18,173 nt of DNA from positions 1 through 18,173 of the forward strand of contig JAWUWD010000085.1 of the NCBI GenBank assembly GCA_034112085.1, written 5' to 3'. How positions within the stretch are numbered: position 1 is the stretch's first letter; each line of letters begins with the position of its first letter. Shown piece by piece: positions 15,301 through 18,173 of this stretch. The notes below the pieces were generated by a model. The model did no database searches. It was not told the origin of the DNA and saw only the letters and a list, made by a program, of their open reading frames with translations. The stretch is from JAWUWD01 sp034112085. Its GTDB lineage: Bacteria > Bacteroidota > Bacteroidia > Cytophagales > Cyclobacteriaceae. The translations under genes were made by a program, and so were the position numbers.

Positions 15301-15810
15301 TTTCAGTTTCTCAACAGGATAATCACCAGAGATATTGATGTTCATTATAGGAATCTCTTCCGATAAATTCAGATCAAATACATTGGGTTCAACTTTAGCC
15401 CCATTAAACAAAGGCCAGTCTTCACCAGCTTTTTCTCCATCTACTTTATCTTTAACTTTCTGCTTGGCACTTTCCACAGTGACCTCTTCATCAAACTCAA
15501 CCGTGATGATCGAGTAGTCCTCTTGAGAAGTAGAAACAATCTCTACCACATTACTGATATTCTTGAGTTCATCTTCAAGAGGATCAGTGATCAGCCTTTC
15601 AATATCCTCGGCTGTATTTCCAGGAAATGGCGTACTAATATAAATCTTTGTTTCCTTGATTTCAGGGAAATCCTCTCTCGGCATGGAGAAGTATGCTGAT
15701 AAACCGATGAATAAAAACATCGCGATCATCACATAAACTACCGATGGATTATCGATTGCCCAAGAGGCCAATCCAAATTCCTTATTTACTTTTTTATCTT
15801 GCTTATCCAT
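12313..15810 (-). CDS. RND (HAE1-like) efflux permease
   Basis: The proton-driven inner-membrane pump of a tripartite efflux system. The preferred ATG at 15810 gives 1165 aa, longer than AcrB (about 1050). The N-terminal helix at about 21-43 is followed by SMPREDFPEIKETKI and the porter domain, and the TM helices repeat in the second half. TM4 carries GLGMLVDNGIVVVENV (410-425), where Asp415 is kept but the second acidic position is Asn416. The second repeat has GIVVNNGVVLLDY (1019-1031), where AcrB has its TM10 lysine. An extra hydrophobic stretch (516-559) between the usual TM6 and TM7 suggests an added helix pair. The 3-base gap to the membrane-fusion gene shows coupled expression. Substrate specificity is unknown; CusA-like metal export is less likely. 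Confidence 0.93.
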   Translation of the reverse strand: MDKQDKKVNKEFGLASWAIDNPSVVYVMIAMFLFIGLSAYFSMPREDFPEIKETKIYISTPFPGNTAEDIERLITDPLEDELKNISNVVEIVSTSQEDYSIITVEFDEEVTVESAKQKVKDKVDGEKAGEDWPLFNGAKVEPNVFDLNLSEEIPIMNINISGDYPVEKLKKYGEYLQDEIEDLAQIKAVDIRGAQEKEVEVAVDIYKMMAAKVSFDNVLQAIGNGNMTMSAGNLKSSGQRRTIRILGEIDKPAELNDFVVKSEKNSPVYLRDIADVTFKEESSTTFAREFGHTVVMLDVKKRAGKNMIEAANSIHEIVKAAGSDVFPQDLSVTISNDSSEKTLNQVNDLVNNIIFGILLVVTVLMFFLGFRNALFVGFAIPMSMFMSFMILSNLGYTLNTMILFGMIMGLGMLVDNGIVVVENVYRLMEEEGLSRIEAAKKGIGEIAFPIIISTATTVAAFVPLGLWPGVMGQFMVYFPITLSVVLGSSLFVAIFMNSMLVSQFMEIGDKELSVKNLIKVTLIFGGLGIFILIFGGAVRGLGSLMILIAILFWIYKYVIKKVANRFQRNTLVKFENWYERRIKHALKGGNVYGYFTFTFLMLIAAFISFGISVGSGRTKIEFFPDNTPKQIIVYIEYPQGTAIEKTNQMTKEIEQRVYTVINESEYMVGERNFLVESSVSQVGEGAGNPQTDGGSAAEMPHRGKITTSMREFKYRKGKDSEKLREEVQTALKGIYPGVAISVEKDAAGPPAGYPINIEIEGSDYDELIATAESMRNFINTKNIGGIEELKIDVNKGKPSMQVLVDRKKAGELGVAVGQVGSQLRRSLFGEKAGIFKEDGEDYNINVRFNKENRYNSSALFNQNITFRDQSTGTIKEIPISAVATQKNTSAFSAIKHKDNKRVVTVYSGLQPGFTDAGAIVAEIQNEMQSYKNLPSTVKIDFTGQIEEQNKQMTFLMGAFFSGLGLIMLILIFQFGGISKPAIIMLAIFLSFIGVFGGLMITGWSFVIMMTMMGIISLAGIVVNNGVVLLDYIQLLIDRKMLELGLSKGDMLPKDVVRDIIVKGGKARLRPVILTAVTTVLGLIPLAIGLNIDFFSLFSEFDPKIYIGGDNVIFWGPLAWTVIFGLIVATFLTLIIVPVLFTIVYRMKYWIYSRKAPAQEELNAAA

Positions 15811-15813
15811 CAA

Positions 15814-16992
15814 TTATTTGCTTAAGATTTTCACTTCTTGACCATCCTTCACACTTCTCGCACCTTCTTCTATGATACTTTGTCCACTTTTGACTCCGGA
15901 AAGCACCTCAATCAGATTCCCTTGTGACTTTCCAGTTTTTATAATATTCTTAGACACTGTAGCTACGTTTTTAGCATCAGGTTTAGAAACCACAAAAACA
16001 TATTGTTCACCAGCAGAGTTCTCAGAAATAATACTTTGAGGAATCAATATTGCCTCCTCATTTCTATAGTCATTAATTTGTACTTTAGCCATCAAATTAG
16101 GCTTGATCCTTCCTTGCTTATTAGGCACGGCAATCTCCACTTTAAATGAGCGATTGTTGGGGTTAATATAATTCCCGGTTTGTCTTACTGTAGATTTCAC
16201 AGTTTCACTTAGGACTGGCAAGTAAACCTGCACATCCTTACCAACAGTCACCGTAGACAAATGAGATTCTGGAACTGACACTTCAATATACATATTGGAA
16301 AGATTGACAATTCTAAACACCTCAGATCCTTGACCAGGACCAACTACATTTCCTTGATCCTTTATGACATCATCGATCACCCCAGAAAATGGTGCTTTGA
16401 TAGTGAATTTGCCCAATTGACTTTGCATTTGGCTCACTGCATTTTTCTGCGACTCATAGCTAGCTTTAGATTGTAAGTATTGTATCTCTGTTCCAATCTT
16501 ATTGTCTACCCACAATCTCTCTTGACGTTCAAACGTGGTCTTCGCCAATTGGAGTTGTGTCTTCAACTGCTGTATTTGGCTACTCATTCCGCCATTATCT
16601 ATCACAGCTAGTACTTGGCCCTTATTTACTTTTTGTCCTTCTTTCACATGTACTTGAAGTAATGTTCCTGGCATTTCAGGATAGATCAGCACATTCTGTT
16701 TGGTCATCACATCACCTTGTAATTCTACGAAGTGATCAAATTTTTGAAGCTTTACTTCAAATGCGGTAACCAATGGCAATTTTTTCTCACCACTTTGTTC
16801 TCCAATAGCATCATCAAGCATTGTAATATCTGCTTCTAATACTCGCTGGTTATCCGCCAGCTCCTTTTTCTTGGCTCGAATATCTTCCAAGCTACCATTT
16901 GCTATCAAGTCAGCTACAGATGTGCCACTTTTATCACCACAGGCTGTCATCAAAGTAGCAACCAGTGTAAGTAAGATTAATGTTAGTTTCAT
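15814..16992 (-). CDS. RND periplasmic adaptor (membrane-fusion) lipoprotein
   Basis: The 392-aa protein (start at 16992) links the RND pump with the outer-membrane channel. It begins with a type II signal peptide and lipobox LMTAC, so Cys18 is lipidated. A charged helix (34-62, coiled-coil like) follows. Then comes the standard adaptor order: first lipoyl half (YPEMPGTLLQVHVKEGQKVN, about 104-123), a helical hairpin about 138-194 that docks to the channel, the second half KAPFSGVIDDVI, and beta-barrel and membrane-proximal parts, ending with VKDGQEVKILSK. An ATG at 17043 overlaps the upstream stop (ATGA) and would add 17 basic residues before the signal peptide. I prefer 16992 because it gives the normal signal peptide; coupling from 17043 remains possible. 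Confidence 0.93.
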   Translation of the reverse strand: MKLTLILLTLVATLMTACGDKSGTSVADLIANGSLEDIRAKKKELADNQRVLEADITMLDDAIGEQSGEKKLPLVTAFEVKLQKFDHFVELQGDVMTKQNVLIYPEMPGTLLQVHVKEGQKVNKGQVLAVIDNGGMSSQIQQLKTQLQLAKTTFERQERLWVDNKIGTEIQYLQSKASYESQKNAVSQMQSQLGKFTIKAPFSGVIDDVIKDQGNVVGPGQGSEVFRIVNLSNMYIEVSVPESHLSTVTVGKDVQVYLPVLSETVKSTVRQTGNYINPNNRSFKVEIAVPNKQGRIKPNLMAKVQINDYRNEEAILIPQSIISENSAGEQYVFVVSKPDAKNVATVSKNIIKTGKSQGNLIEVLSGVKSGQSIIEEGARSVKDGQEVKILSK

Positions 16993-17039
16993 AGTTTTAT
17001 GAAGTTTCCGTTGTTGTGTTTTATCCTTTATTAATAATT

Positions 17040-18173
17040 TCATTTCTCTGATTTCAATAATGTACCATATGCTTTTTGCAGATCTACTTTAGCGATTAAT
17101 GCATCAAATAAAGCGTTGTAATAATTGGTTTGAGATTCTTTAAGGGCTGTGTCTGCATCCAGTACTTCAGAGTTCGAACCAATACCTTCCTCGTATTTGA
17201 TCTTAGTCACTGTGAAAACTTCATCTGCAAGTTCCATATTCTCCTGCTGAGCAGCCATGTTCTCAATAGCACTGTTCAGGTTCACTTTAGATTGTCTGAT
17301 TTCAAGATCAATGGAGTTTTCTACCATGATCATTGTCTGCTGAATTTGCTTCAGTTGAATCTTGTTCTTTTGAATACGGTTCTTTTTAAGGAAACCATCA
17401 AAAACCGGTATACCAAGTGATAAGCCTAAAGAACCATTATTCAGCCATCTTTCTGATGTAAATAGTTTATTTGATTCTGCTGCTGCAGTTAGGTATCCGT
17501 AATTAAAATTGGCATACAGATTAGGAAGGTATTGAACCTTGTTGTTTTTCATCTCCAATTGTGTCAATGACACATTGGTCTGTAATTGAGAATATTCTAT
17601 TCTTTTGCTATAGTTAAATTCTGATGTCGACTCTTCTACTGCTTCAAATGACATTTTGTCTAGACTATCGTCTATTTCTAAATTCTCTGACAGGCGCATT
17701 CCCATTTGAAACTTCAACAGGTCATTACTGATCTTAGCATATTGTTGGAGCTTATTTCTTTCTACAGTCAAGTTATTAAACTGAACCTTTAGTCTGCTTA
17801 CATCAATTTTCTCTACAAATCCATTAGCATACAGTGCCTCTGTATCGCTTAAAAGTGAGTCTAATCTAGAGAAATTAGATTCAAGAAGTACCAACCTCTC
17901 ACTGGTGATGAGTGCGTTATAATAAGCCTTAGATACTGCCTCAGTCACGTCAATTTTAGTCTTGATGTGTTCCTTAGTAGAGAGTTCCCTATAAGTACGA
18001 GCAGCCTGCATACCAACGAAAAATGACCCGTCAAATATTAATTGTCGAGCTGAAAGTGTGACTGCTCCGTCATAACTTTGTTGGAAAGAATTGACTAAAT
18101 CACCATCAATTATCTCTGCATCCTCAGGTGGGTCTAATGGATCAATTCCGAAAATACTAGGATCCAATAATGA
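17040..18173 (-). CDS. TolC-like outer-membrane efflux channel (N-terminus missing)
   Basis: This gene runs off the right edge of the window; the visible 377 codons lack the signal peptide and the first part of the mature protein. It has the two-repeat TolC architecture. Long heptad-rich helices (for example around KIDVTEAVSKAYYNALITSE and NKLQQYAKISNDLL) alternate with strand pairs such as YLPNLYANFNYGY and SLGLSLGIPVFDGF, the latter the typical outer-membrane-channel strand motif. The end, LQKAYGTLLKSEK, matches the conserved C-terminus of the OEP family. With the adaptor and RND permease in the same direction it forms a complete tripartite exporter. The operon promoter and any further upstream genes are outside the window. 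Confidence 0.92.
   Translation of the reverse strand, partial: SLLDPSIFGIDPLDPPEDAEIIDGDLVNSFQQSYDGAVTLSARQLIFDGSFFVGMQAARTYRELSTKEHIKTKIDVTEAVSKAYYNALITSERLVLLESNFSRLDSLLSDTEALYANGFVEKIDVSRLKVQFNNLTVERNKLQQYAKISNDLLKFQMGMRLSENLEIDDSLDKMSFEAVEESTSEFNYSKRIEYSQLQTNVSLTQLEMKNNKVQYLPNLYANFNYGYLTAAAESNKLFTSERWLNNGSLGLSLGIPVFDGFLKKNRIQKNKIQLKQIQQTMIMVENSIDLEIRQSKVNLNSAIENMAAQQENMELADEVFTVTKIKYEEGIGSNSEVLDADTALKESQTNYYNALFDALIAKVDLQKAYGTLLKSEK

Noticed and set aside
12539..15517. Several + strand open frames opposite the RND permease gene
   Set aside because: All are antisense to continuous RND domains and show no recognisable motif or initiation context.
1..18173. CRISPR array, tRNA or rRNA gene
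   Set aside because: No regularly spaced direct repeats, cloverleaf-like sequences or rRNA signatures were seen.

Overview
The window looks like a chromosomal segment of a marine or soil Bacteroidota bacterium, most likely order Cytophagales. This rests on an AT-rich sequence, few Shine-Dalgarno sequences, a DUF3667 protein, a candidate promoter of the TTG-N20-TAnnnTTG type, and Bacteroidota-style envelope genes. The taxonomic call is an inference; no rRNA or tRNA gene is present.

Left accessory region (1-3.5 kb, + strand). The window opens in the last 33 codons of an IS3-family transposase and the right end of its element, which ends near 140. A short open tail follows that reads like the C-terminus of a disrupted gene. 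Next come five unrelated small genes, each a single unit separated by long non-coding gaps: a 59-aa two-helix protein, a 177-aa four-helix protein, a 63-aa two-helix protein, a DUF3667 zinc-ribbon membrane protein, and an 84-aa two-helix protein. Three of the gaps hold long imperfect dyads headed by a similar GCAAC...TAT motif. The arrangement resembles a gene-cassette array, but no integrase gene is in view.

Central + strand block (3.5-6.4 kb). A YkgJ-like cysteine-cluster protein, the housekeeping signal-recognition-particle GTPase gene ffh with a clear intrinsic terminator, and a small secreted lipoprotein that ends at a strong, probably bidirectional terminator.

Minus-strand envelope block (6.4-18.2 kb). 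Two tandem operons are transcribed right to left. The upstream one is a tripartite RND efflux system: a TolC-like outer-membrane channel (5' end outside the window), a lipoprotein membrane-fusion protein and an 1165-aa RND permease, closed by a terminator at about 12.25 kb. Immediately after it, a TetR-family gene with its own candidate promoter and operator heads a second set: a LolA-like periplasmic protein, two FtsX-type permeases, a LolD/MacB-type ATPase and an outer-membrane beta-barrel protein whose start overlaps the ATPase gene.

The second operon has one component for every envelope layer (ATPase and permeases in the inner membrane, a soluble LolA-like carrier, an outer-membrane barrel). 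It could form a dedicated route that moves a lipid or lipoprotein to the outer membrane under TetR control. This is the most interesting functional hypothesis in the window; the substrate cannot be read from the sequence.
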